Positions 1 through 5,756 of a stretch of 5,756 bases of DNA are shown piece after piece. The notes under the pieces are model-generated. The model was not told where the DNA came from and did no database searches. It saw nothing but the letters and a program-made list of their open reading frames with translations. The position numbers were made by a program, and so were the translations under genes. The stretch's first letter is position 1. Every line of letters begins with the position of its first letter. This DNA comes from an uncultured Verrucomicrobium sp. (GTDB lineage: Bacteria > Verrucomicrobiota > Verrucomicrobiia > Methylacidiphilales > GAS474): assembly GCA_903889845.1 (NCBI GenBank), contig CAISZB010000137.1, forward strand, positions 1-5,756. Reading direction: 5' to 3'.

Positions 1-30
1 CCTGAGGGGGCACCCCTCAGAAGCCTACAA
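1..30 (+). repeat. REP-like hairpin repeat, left copy
   Basis: This 30-base unit is found again as an exact reverse complement at 5613-5642. It contains a perfect 8-bp stem, CTGAGGGG (2-9) and CCCCTCAG (13-20), around the three-base loop GCA. A 10-base tail, AAGCCTACAA (21-30), follows, whose complement carries the tetranucleotide GTAG (opposite 25-28). A short palindrome next to GTAG is the hallmark of REP elements mobilised by RAYT (TnpA_REP) transposases, so that class is inferred; no RAYT gene is in the window. The tail points into the operon. After base 30 the copies match further (CGYGCG) only if one base is skipped. The window begins at the first base of the repeat, so it may extend further left. 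Confidence 0.8.
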
Positions 31-67
31 ACGCGCGGTGAGCATGGAGCGGTACATGGAAGCGTAG
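2..67 (+). CDS. Possible 3' end of an upstream gene (partial, uncertain)
   Basis: A frame open from base 2 ends at TAG 65-67 and reads LRGHPSEAY from the repeat, then KRAVSMERYMEA and stop. Codons after the repeat (CGC GCG GTG AGC, GAG CGG TAC) look like those of the neighbouring genes, and the charged, helical tail is plausible for a C-terminus. If real, it would be the end of a same-strand gene whose stop lies 137 bases before the GalT-like gene. Against it, 21 sense codons is short enough to be open by chance in GC-rich DNA, and the first nine codons lie in a repeat that is usually extragenic. I do not recognise a family. Confidence 0.25.
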   Translation: MRGHPSEAYKRAVSMERYMEA

Positions 68-70
68 CGA

Positions 71-99
71 TTCTCCCCAGCCCCAACGGGCCGTACAAT
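71..99 (+). promoter_or_regulatory. Candidate sigma-70-type promoter for the operon
   Basis: TACAAT at 94-99 matches the TATAAT -10 consensus at five of six positions. It lies in the only clearly AT-richer stretch of the window. At a 17-base spacing the upstream hexamer is TTCTCC (71-76), a poor -35 with three of six matches. Transcription would begin near base 106 and give a leader of about 100 nt. An alternative is TTGAGA (119-124, five of six to TTGACA) with TACAAA (145-150), but its 20-base spacer is too long. This is inference from sequence alone. Confidence 0.3.
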
Positions 100-204
100 T
101 TTCATGCCCCCACGCATTTTGAGATAGCCGGATGCCCATTTTCGTACAAAACTCAGCCCCGGCGGGGCGACGCCCCATAAACCTCTTCTGGAAACTACGA
201 CGAC

Positions 205-1221
205 ATGCCGGAACTAAGACGGGACCCCCTGGTGGGACGCTGGGTGGTCTTCTCCCCCGAGCGCAAGCAGCGCCCCCAAGACTTCCACCTCCAGAACGGG
301 GCCCTGCAGGAACCGGGCGCCTTCACCTGGGGCAAGGAACACCTCACGCCGCCGGAAGTCTACGCCATCCGCAAGGAAGGCACGGAGCCGAACAGCCCCG
401 GCTGGCAGGTCCGCGTCGTCCCGAACCGCTTTCCCGCCCTCCGCATCGAGGGGGACCTCATGCCCGAGGGGGACGGCCTCTACGACCGCATCAACGGCAT
501 CGGCGCCCATGAGGTCATCATCGAGACGCCCCACGCGACCGAGGCCCTGGAAGACCAGTCCGTCGAGGCCATCGCCAACGTCCTCAAGTCCTACCGCAAC
601 CGGATCATCGACCTGCGCCGGGACTCCCGCTTCCGCTCGATCCTCATCTTCAAGAACGTCGGCCCGATGGCCGGGGCCTCCCTGCGGCACGCCCACTCCC
701 AGCTCATCGCCCTCCCCGTCGTCCCCCGGATGCTGCAGGAACGCCTCACGTCCGCCCGCGCCCACTACGCCGCGAAGGAGCGGAACCTCTTCGAGGACAT
801 CCTCCGTGCCGAGCACCGCGAGGGGAAGCGGATCGTTCTGGAGAACAACTCCTTCGCCGCTTTCTGCCCCTACGCCAGCCGCTTCCCCTTCGAACTCTGC
901 CTCCTCCCGAAGCGGCAGAACCCCCACTACCACCACAGCAGCGATGCCGAGCTGGAGCTGGCCGCCGATGCCCTGAAGCAGCTCCTCCAGCGCCTGAACA
1001 AGGGCCTGGGCAAGCCCGACTACAACCTCATCCTCCACACCGCCCCCCTCCAACGGGAGGCGACGGAGGAAGCCCGCCTGGAGGCCGATTTCCGCTGGCA
1101 CATCGAGGTCCTGCCCCGCCTCTCCGGGATCGCCGGGTTCGAGTTCGGCACCGGCTTCTTCATCAACAGCACCCTGCCCGAAGAGGCCGCCCAGTTCCTT
1201 CGCGCAGTGAAAATCCAATAA
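205..1221 (+). CDS. galT: GalT-like nucleotidylyltransferase (possible ADP-glucose phosphorylase)
   Basis: This 338-residue HIT-superfamily protein is near the usual GalT length of about 330-350. GalT transfers UMP between UDP-glucose and galactose 1-phosphate through a uridylyl-histidine. Seen: an N-terminal PELRRDPLVGRWVV, NRFPAL (74-79), the active-site block GASLRHAHSQ (157-166) with predicted nucleophile His164 and Gln166, and a C-terminal WHIEVLPRLSGIAGFEFGTG (298-317). HAHSQ instead of the HPHGQ of E. coli GalT, together with the C-terminal third, resembles Arabidopsis ADP-glucose phosphorylase, which makes glucose 1-phosphate and ADP from ADP-glucose and phosphate. That activity is an inference supported by the alpha-glucan neighbours. 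Oddly, metal ligands are missing: G38 and T41 replace CxxC, N194 and E197 replace a second CxxC, and the only cysteines are C221 and C232. ATG 205 gives the family N-terminus; no Shine-Dalgarno is visible. It is the first gene of the probable operon. Confidence 0.93.
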   Translation: MPELRRDPLVGRWVVFSPERKQRPQDFHLQNGALQEPGAFTWGKEHLTPPEVYAIRKEGTEPNSPGWQVRVVPNRFPALRIEGDLMPEGDGLYDRINGIGAHEVIIETPHATEALEDQSVEAIANVLKSYRNRIIDLRRDSRFRSILIFKNVGPMAGASLRHAHSQLIALPVVPRMLQERLTSARAHYAAKERNLFEDILRAEHREGKRIVLENNSFAAFCPYASRFPFELCLLPKRQNPHYHHSSDAELELAADALKQLLQRLNKGLGKPDYNLILHTAPLQREATEEARLEADFRWHIEVLPRLSGIAGFEFGTGFFINSTLPEEAAQFLRAVKIQ

Positions 1222-1232
1222 CCCCCAGCCAC

Positions 1233-1236
1233 AGGA
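1233..1236 (+). promoter_or_regulatory. Ribosome binding site of the first GH57 gene
   Basis: AGGA lies six bases before ATG 1243, in the 21-base gap after the GalT-like stop codon. It is the only convincing Shine-Dalgarno sequence before any of the three genes, and it supports the ATG that places the HMHQPYY motif at residue 8. Confidence 0.55.
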
Positions 1237-1242
1237 CCCCCC

Positions 1243-3414
1243 ATGAACGTCGTCATCCTCTGGCACATGCACCAGCCGTATTACGTGAATCCGGTGACGA
1301 AGACGGCGATGATGCCGTGGGTGCGCCTCCACGCGGTGAAGGGGTACCTCGACATGGTCGACCTCCTCGACAGCGCCCCCGGCGTGAAGGTGAACTTCAA
1401 CTTCACCCCCGTCCTGGTGCGGCAGATCGAGGAATTCGTCGAGGGCACCGTCACCGACCTCTGGGAAGACTGGAGCCGGAAACCCGCCGCCGACCTCAAC
1501 GAGGAGGAGAAGCGGCGCATCCTGGAGAACTTCTTCAAGATCAACTGGGACAACCTGATCCATCCCTTCCCCCGTTATGCGGAGCTCCTGGCCCTGCGCG
1601 GCGCGAACTGGAACAGCCACACCCTCGACGCCGCGCTGAAGGCCTACTCCATCGCCGACTACCGCGACCTCCAGACCTGGTACAACCTCGCCTGGTGCGG
1701 CTTCTCCGCCGAGAAGCGCTTCCCCCTCCTGAAAGACCTGAAGAAGCAGGGCCGCAACTTCACCGAGGAACAGAAGAACGCCGTCCTCGACATCCACCAG
1801 AAGATCCTCGCCCTCATCCTCCCCCTCTACCGGGAGGCCGCCGCGAAGGGCCGCGCCGAGATCACGACGACGCCCTTCTTCCACCCCATCATGCCGCTGG
1901 TCTACGACACGAACCTGGCCCGCCGCTGCATGCCCCACGCGACGCTCCCCTCGCAGTTCTCCGCCCCGGAAGACGTCGCCGCCCACCTCCGCCTCGCCCA
2001 GGAACAACACACCCGCGTCTTCGGCGCCCCCGCCCGCGGCCTCTGGCCCTCGGAAGGCTCCATCGCGCCGGAGATCATCCCCCTCCTCCGCCAGGCCGGG
2101 ATCGACTACTTCTGCACCGACGAGGGGAACCTCTTCCGCAGCCTCGACCAGGACCCCCACTGGCGCGGACACCGCGTCGATCACCTGGAACTCTTCCAGG
2201 GCTGGACCGTCGTCCACGACGGGGCCCGCGTCAACGCCCTCTTCCGGGAGCGCCCCCTCTCCGACTTCATCGGCTTCAACTCGGCCAAGGGGACGGCCCG
2301 GCAGTCGGCCGACCACCTCCTCCACCACCTGGAGCACCTGGCCACCGTCCGTACGGAACCGCACCACGCCGTCCTCCTCGCCCTCGACGGGGAGAACGCC
2401 TGGGAATCGTTCCGCGACGGCGGCGAGGGTTTCCTGAGTCTCTTCTATCAGGGCCTTGAAAAGAACCCCTCCCTCCCCACCCTGCGCCTCGCCGACTACT
2501 TCGACGCCCACCCCCCGAAGGTCGAGATCAGCCGCCTCCACACCGGCTCCTGGATCAACAGCGACTTCGACATCTGGATCGGCGACCCCGAGGAGAACAA
2601 GGGCTGGGAATGGGTCGGCAAAACCCGCGCCTTCCTCGTCCAGGTCCTGGCCAAGGGGAGCTTCACGAAGGAGCAGATCGAGGCCGCCTGGTGGGAAATC
2701 TACGCCGCCGAGGGGAGCGATTGGTTCTGGTGGTACGGCCCCGACTTCACGACCGACTGCGACTTCCTCTTCGACGACCTCTTCCGCACCCACCTGAAGA
2801 ACGTCTACCGCATCCTCGGCTTCGAGCCGCCCGCCTACCTCGAAGTCCCGATCTGCCTCCCCGCCGTCGCCGAGGTCGCCTACACCCGCCCCCGCCTTCC
2901 GATCCGCCCCCCCATCACCGGGCGGCTGGAGACCTTCTTCGACTGGATCGGCTCCGGCTCCCTCGACCTCAACCGCCAGCAGACGGCCATGTTCCAGGCC
3001 GACCGCATCGGCCAGACCCTCTTCTACGGCTTCGACGAGAAGACCTTCACCCTCCGCCTCGACCTCCTCGCCACGCCGCAGGGCGTCGAGATCCACTTCG
3101 TCCAGCCCACCGACCTGCGAGTCATCCTCTCCCACGTCGGCGGGGCCTGGGTGGCGACGGCGGAACGGAGCGAGGACCACGTCACCTTCCGTCCCGTCTC
3201 CCTCCCCGCGGGGCAGGGCATCGCCGCCGCCTGGGACGATTTCTTCGTCGCCTCCATTCCCACCTCCGTCCTGGATTGGAAGCAGGGCACGACGGTCTCA
3301 TTCTTTGTCAATGTCCTTGAGGGGGAAATGATCCGCGAGCGCTACCCGGAACGGGGCCTGATCGAGTTCCCCTCGCCCGGCCCCGACTTCGCGGCCAGCC
3401 AGTGGTTCATCTGA
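1243..3414 (+). CDS. GH57 alpha-glucan hydrolase, amylopullulanase/COG1449 type
   Basis: This 723-residue protein belongs to glycoside hydrolase family 57, retaining enzymes with a (beta/alpha)7 barrel that cut or transfer alpha-1,4 and, in amylopullulanases, alpha-1,6 glucan bonds. Seen in order: motif 1 HMHQPYY (8-14); TTTPFFHPIMPL (208-219); GLWPSEGS (266-273) with predicted nucleophile Glu271; LLALDGENAWE (378-388) with predicted acid/base Asp382; HTGSWINSDFDIWIGDPEEN (433-452); and the aromatic block GSDWFWWYGPDF (491-502). Residues from about 555 to the end form a beta-type C-terminal region containing FYGFDEKTFTLRLDL (594-608), as often follows the barrel in this group. Both catalytic residues are present, so activity is expected. 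Motif 1 near the start leaves no room for a signal peptide, hence a cytoplasmic enzyme, probably acting on glycogen or maltodextrin. Exact specificity cannot be read from sequence. It starts 21 bases after the GalT-like gene. Confidence 0.95.
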   Translation: MNVVILWHMHQPYYVNPVTKTAMMPWVRLHAVKGYLDMVDLLDSAPGVKVNFNFTPVLVRQIEEFVEGTVTDLWEDWSRKPAADLNEEEKRRILENFFKINWDNLIHPFPRYAELLALRGANWNSHTLDAALKAYSIADYRDLQTWYNLAWCGFSAEKRFPLLKDLKKQGRNFTEEQKNAVLDIHQKILALILPLYREAAAKGRAEITTTPFFHPIMPLVYDTNLARRCMPHATLPSQFSAPEDVAAHLRLAQEQHTRVFGAPARGLWPSEGSIAPEIIPLLRQAGIDYFCTDEGNLFRSLDQDPHWRGHRVDHLELFQGWTVVHDGARVNALFRERPLSDFIGFNSAKGTARQSADHLLHHLEHLATVRTEPHHAVLLALDGENAWESFRDGGEGFLSLFYQGLEKNPSLPTLRLADYFDAHPPKVEISRLHTGSWINSDFDIWIGDPEENKGWEWVGKTRAFLVQVLAKGSFTKEQIEAAWWEIYAAEGSDWFWWYGPDFTTDCDFLFDDLFRTHLKNVYRILGFEPPAYLEVPICLPAVAEVAYTRPRLPIRPPITGRLETFFDWIGSGSLDLNRQQTAMFQADRIGQTLFYGFDEKTFTLRLDLLATPQGVEIHFVQPTDLRVILSHVGGAWVATAERSEDHVTFRPVSLPAGQGIAAAWDDFFVASIPTSVLDWKQGTTVSFFVNVLEGEMIRERYPERGLIEFPSPGPDFAASQWFI

Positions 3415-3460
3415 TCCCCGTCCCCTTCGCTGCGCTCCCTGCAGCCCGTTCCCTTTCATC

Positions 3461-5551
3461 GTGAAAAAAGTCATCCTCACCTGGGCTGTCCACTTCCACC
3501 AGCCTCCCGGCAACTTCCGCGAAGTCATCGACCTCTACGCCTCCCGCACCTGCACCCCCTTCCTGGCGACCCTCGCCCGGCACCCGCAGGTCCGCCTCTC
3601 CCTCCACTTCTCCGGCGTCCTCCTGGCCTACCTGAAGGAACACCGCCCCGACCTGATCGAGACCCTCGCCGAACTCGTCCGCCGCAACCAGGTCGAACTC
3701 CTCGGCGGCGGCTTCTACGAGCCGATCTGGAGCCTGATCCCCCCGGAGGACGCCGTGGCGCAGCTCCGCAAGATGGCCGACTGGGTCCAGGACCACTTCG
3801 CCTGCGTCCCCAAGGGGGCCTGGCTCCCCGAATCGGTCTGGGAACCCCGCTTCGTCGAGATCCTCCACCGCGCCGGCTACGACTACGCCCTCCTGGAGGA
3901 TTCCCTCTTCGAGGCCGTCGGCTGGCGGCGCGCGCAGCTCTACCGCGCCTTCGACGTCCCCTACCTGAATCGCCGCGCCGTCCTCTTCCCCTACCACCGC
4001 GTCTGGTCCCGGCAGATCCCCGCCGAGGGCCTCCGGGAAATCAAGGCCGCCTTCTCCCAGCTCGGCAACCGGCCCGAGGAGCAGATCGTGACCCTCGCCC
4101 AGTCGGGCGACCTCTACGGGCCGGGCCTCGACGCCGACTCCGACCGCCTCGCCCAGCTCTACGGCACGGAGAGCAGCCTCGGCACCTTCGAGGAATGGCT
4201 CCGCCACCTGGAGACCGAGCGGCACTGGATCGAGACCGCCCACTTCGCCGAGGTCGCCCGCCGCCGATGGCCCATCGCCGCGCCCGCCAGCGGCGCCTCC
4301 GATGACCTGGAGCCCTGCGTCCTGAACACCGTCGCCCGGCGCGAGTACGAGACCGCGCGGACCGAGCTCCAGCGCCGCTTCGACGGGGACCGCTTCATCA
4401 GCTACTTCCGCGCCGGGAATTGGAACGGCTTCCTGGGGAAATACGCCGAGTCCCGCCTTATGCTCAACCGCCTCCTCTGGCTGCGGGGCGAGGTGGAGAA
4501 ACTCCCCCCCGGCCAGGTCCAGGTCCGCGAGGCGGCGACCGAGGCCCTCTTCTGCGCCGAGGAGCACACTACCTTCTGGCACGCCCGCACCGGGGGCGTC
4601 TACGCCAACTACCTGCGGGACGCCGTCTACCAGCGCCTCATCGAGGCGGAGAAGGCCCTCCACTCCCTCGACCGCCAGGAGACGCCGAAGGAGGTCCAGA
4701 TCGACTACGACGGCGACGGCCACGACGAGGTCCTGCTCCGCGCGCGCGACGCCTCCGCCCTCGTCATCCCCCAATACGGCGGCAGCCTCTGCGAATACGA
4801 CTACCTCCCCGCCGCCTACAACCTGGCGAACACCTTCCGCCGCCGCGTCGAGGTCTACCACGACACCACGCGCCTGGAGACCCAGATCGAGGACTGGTAC
4901 GAACGGCGCCTCTTCCAGGACCACTTCGTCCCGACCAACACCACCCCGGCCTCCTTCAAGAACAACACCTTCGTCGAACACGGGGACTTCGTGAACCAAC
5001 CCTACGAGATCCTCAAGACGGAGAACGACCGCGAGTCCTGCTCCACCGTCCTGGAACGGCAGGGCGGCCTCTACTTCGGCCGCGAGCGCCGCGCCCTGAC
5101 CTGCCGGAAAGTCTTCCGCATGGAAAACCCGGGCCGCCTCACCGTCGAGTACACCCTCTCCAACCCGAGCGACCTGCCGACCGACCTCCTTTTCGTCAGC
5201 GAGGTCAACTACACCTGCCTCTCCGGCAATTCCCCGGAGCGCATCGTCCGCGTCGGCGACGGGGACCCCTTCCTCTGCGGCGCCGACTTCACCGCCGCGA
5301 AGCCGAAGGCGTGGACCGTCTCCGACGCCAGCCGGAAGCTCCTCTGGAAATGGACCGTCACACCGGGCGCCGACCTCTGGCACCATCCCATCCACACCGC
5401 CCGCGCCACCCCCGCCGGAGCCGCCCCCGGACGGACGGAATGGGACTACCAGGGCTCCGCCTTTCAGATCGTCTGGCCCCTGCGATTGAAGGCCAAGGAG
5501 GCGGGGACTTTCCGGATTGTCTGCGAGTTTCTGGCGTGTGAGGGGGAATAG
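3461..5551 (+). CDS. GH57 4-alpha-glucanotransferase-like protein with altered catalytic site
   Basis: This 696-residue protein has the layout of the Thermococcus litoralis 4-alpha-glucanotransferase group. Seen: motif 1 HFHQPPGNF (11-19), motif 2 GGGFYEPIW (82-90), and motif 3 GAWLPESVWEPR (119-130), whose Glu124 aligns with nucleophile Glu123 of T. litoralis. A middle DUF1925-like region includes GFLGKYAESRLMLNR (323-337) and FWHARTGGVYANYLR (372-386). A DUF1926-like beta-domain begins near 411 with the loop DYDGDGHDE (415-423), and later has DHFVP (487-491) and HGDFVNQPYE (507-516). Family members transfer alpha-1,4-glucan chains or hydrolyse them. Oddly, motif 4, normally DGExFG, reads SGDLYG (215-220), so the catalytic Asp is Ser215 and activity is doubtful. 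GTG 3461 places the HQP motif correctly and no in-frame ATG lies in the gap; no Shine-Dalgarno is clear. No signal peptide. It is the last gene of the probable operon, 46 bases after its neighbour. Confidence 0.93.
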   Translation: MKKVILTWAVHFHQPPGNFREVIDLYASRTCTPFLATLARHPQVRLSLHFSGVLLAYLKEHRPDLIETLAELVRRNQVELLGGGFYEPIWSLIPPEDAVAQLRKMADWVQDHFACVPKGAWLPESVWEPRFVEILHRAGYDYALLEDSLFEAVGWRRAQLYRAFDVPYLNRRAVLFPYHRVWSRQIPAEGLREIKAAFSQLGNRPEEQIVTLAQSGDLYGPGLDADSDRLAQLYGTESSLGTFEEWLRHLETERHWIETAHFAEVARRRWPIAAPASGASDDLEPCVLNTVARREYETARTELQRRFDGDRFISYFRAGNWNGFLGKYAESRLMLNRLLWLRGEVEKLPPGQVQVREAATEALFCAEEHTTFWHARTGGVYANYLRDAVYQRLIEAEKALHSLDRQETPKEVQIDYDGDGHDEVLLRARDASALVIPQYGGSLCEYDYLPAAYNLANTFRRRVEVYHDTTRLETQIEDWYERRLFQDHFVPTNTTPASFKNNTFVEHGDFVNQPYEILKTENDRESCSTVLERQGGLYFGRERRALTCRKVFRMENPGRLTVEYTLSNPSDLPTDLLFVSEVNYTCLSGNSPERIVRVGDGDPFLCGADFTAAKPKAWTVSDASRKLLWKWTVTPGADLWHHPIHTARATPAGAAPGRTEWDYQGSAFQIVWPLRLKAKEAGTFRIVCEFLACEGE

Positions 5552-5580
5552 GATGGCCTTGCGGCCCTTCGGGACTGGGG

Positions 5581-5601
5581 CGCGAACCCGTGTGGGTCGC
5601 G
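5581..5601 (+). terminator. Hairpin downstream of the operon, possible terminator
   Basis: CGCG-A-ACCC pairs with GGGT-CGCG across a GTGT loop, giving eight base pairs with one bulged A (5585). It starts 29 bases after the last stop codon. No T-run follows, so it is not a canonical intrinsic terminator. It may protect the transcript 3' end, or act together with the repeat hairpin at 5623-5641. It is not present beside the left repeat copy. Confidence 0.35.
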
Positions 5602-5612
5602 ACGGACGCACG

Positions 5613-5642
5613 TTGTAGGCTTCTGAGGGGTGCCCCCTCAGG
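5613..5642 (-). repeat. REP-like hairpin repeat, right copy
   Basis: This is the exact reverse complement of bases 1-30. On the + strand, TTGTAGGCTT (5613-5622) is followed by a perfect 8-bp stem, CTGAGGGG (5623-5630) and CCCCTCAG (5634-5641), with loop TGC. GTAG is at 5615-5618, upstream of the palindrome, as in REP elements. It begins 61 bases after the last stop codon, in noncoding DNA, which supports an extragenic repeat. The stem could also fold in the mRNA and stabilise or end the operon transcript. Confidence 0.8.
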
Positions 5643-5756
5643 TTGGCTCCCGCCCCTGCCGATTGGTTTCCCCTTTGGGTGGATTGCGCTATCCCGCAGG
5701 CAGTCCCAGCTAAGAGCCTGTGTGGGAAGAAGCGCGTGCGGTGGAGGCTATTCTCC
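5643..5756. other. Intergenic tail without recognisable genes
   Basis: No start codon with a convincing frame, no RNA gene and no strong promoter is visible here. The strong C/G third-position periodicity of the three genes is absent, so this looks like true intergenic sequence or the edge of a region whose gene lies beyond the window. Confidence 0.5.

Noticed and set aside
1317..2459. A 380-codon +frame reading inside the first GH57 gene.
   Set aside because: The product is almost entirely Pro, Arg, Gly and His, typical of an out-of-frame reading of GC-rich coding DNA. Other overlapping + frames at 132-512, 509-976, 2610-3320 and 4420-5541 share this composition.
214..3180. A 988-codon open frame on the minus strand.
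   Set aside because: Its codons are in exact register with those of the GalT-like and first GH57 genes, which share a frame. Sense codons ending in C become GNN on the other strand, giving a Val/Ala/Asp/Glu/Gly-rich product, and the codon bias avoids TTA, CTA and TCA, so no stops arise. The sense strand has clear family motifs; this has none.
3429..3445. A small stem (GCTGC/GCAGC) between the two GH57 genes as a terminator.
   Set aside because: Only five base pairs with a seven-base loop and no T-run follow, and the downstream gene has no obvious promoter, so it is unlikely to end transcription.
3407..5611. A 734-codon open frame on the minus strand.
   Set aside because: It is again in codon register with the second GH57 gene and has the same GNN-derived composition. 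It begins at the edge of the repeat and shows no recognisable domain.
1..5642. Terminal inverted repeats of an insertion sequence or transposon.
   Set aside because: No transposase, integrase or recombinase is encoded between them; all three genes are metabolic with the same codon use throughout. Internal palindromes plus GTAG fit a REP element better.
5643..5756. A possible tRNA or small RNA in the right-hand tail.
   Set aside because: Only a five-base AGCCT/AGGCT pairing is apparent, with no cloverleaf, TTC-type loop or conserved RNA signature.

Overview
The window is GC-rich DNA carrying three tightly spaced genes on the + strand: a GalT/HIT-superfamily nucleotidylyltransferase (205-1221), a GH57 enzyme of the amylopullulanase/COG1449 kind (1243-3414), and a GH57 protein of the 4-alpha-glucanotransferase kind with DUF1925/DUF1926-like parts (3461-5551). 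High GC, a strong preference for C or G at third codon positions (CTC, GCC, ATC, TAC), gene content and a GTAG-type repeat suggest a free-living GC-rich bacterium. Verrucomicrobiota or a relative would fit, but this is a guess: no marker gene is present.

Layout. Bases 1-30 are one copy of a hairpin-forming repeat, possibly overlapping the last codons of an upstream gene that stops at 65-67. Bases 68-204 are a less GC-rich leader with a plausible -10 box. The three genes follow with gaps of 21 and 46 bases, so they probably form one operon. After the third stop at 5551 come a bulged hairpin (5581-5601) and the second repeat copy, an exact 30-base reverse complement of bases 1-30 (5613-5642). 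Bases 5643-5756 hold nothing I can support.

How the genes fit together. All three products lack signal peptides and membrane segments, so they should act in the cytoplasm. The first gene would normally be annotated galT, but its HAHSQ active site and C-terminal third resemble plant ADP-glucose phosphorylase at least as much as E. coli GalT. With two alpha-glucan-type GH57 proteins beside it and no other Leloir gene in view, a role in glycogen or maltodextrin metabolism is a reasonable alternative to galactose use.

The most unusual points are these. (1) The GalT-like protein has lost nearly every metal-ligand position known from its family. (2) The second GH57 protein keeps its nucleophile Glu124 but has Ser215 where the catalytic acid/base Asp is expected. 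(3) The operon is flanked by an exact inverted REP-like repeat. I see no CRISPR array, RNA gene, transposase or phage gene.
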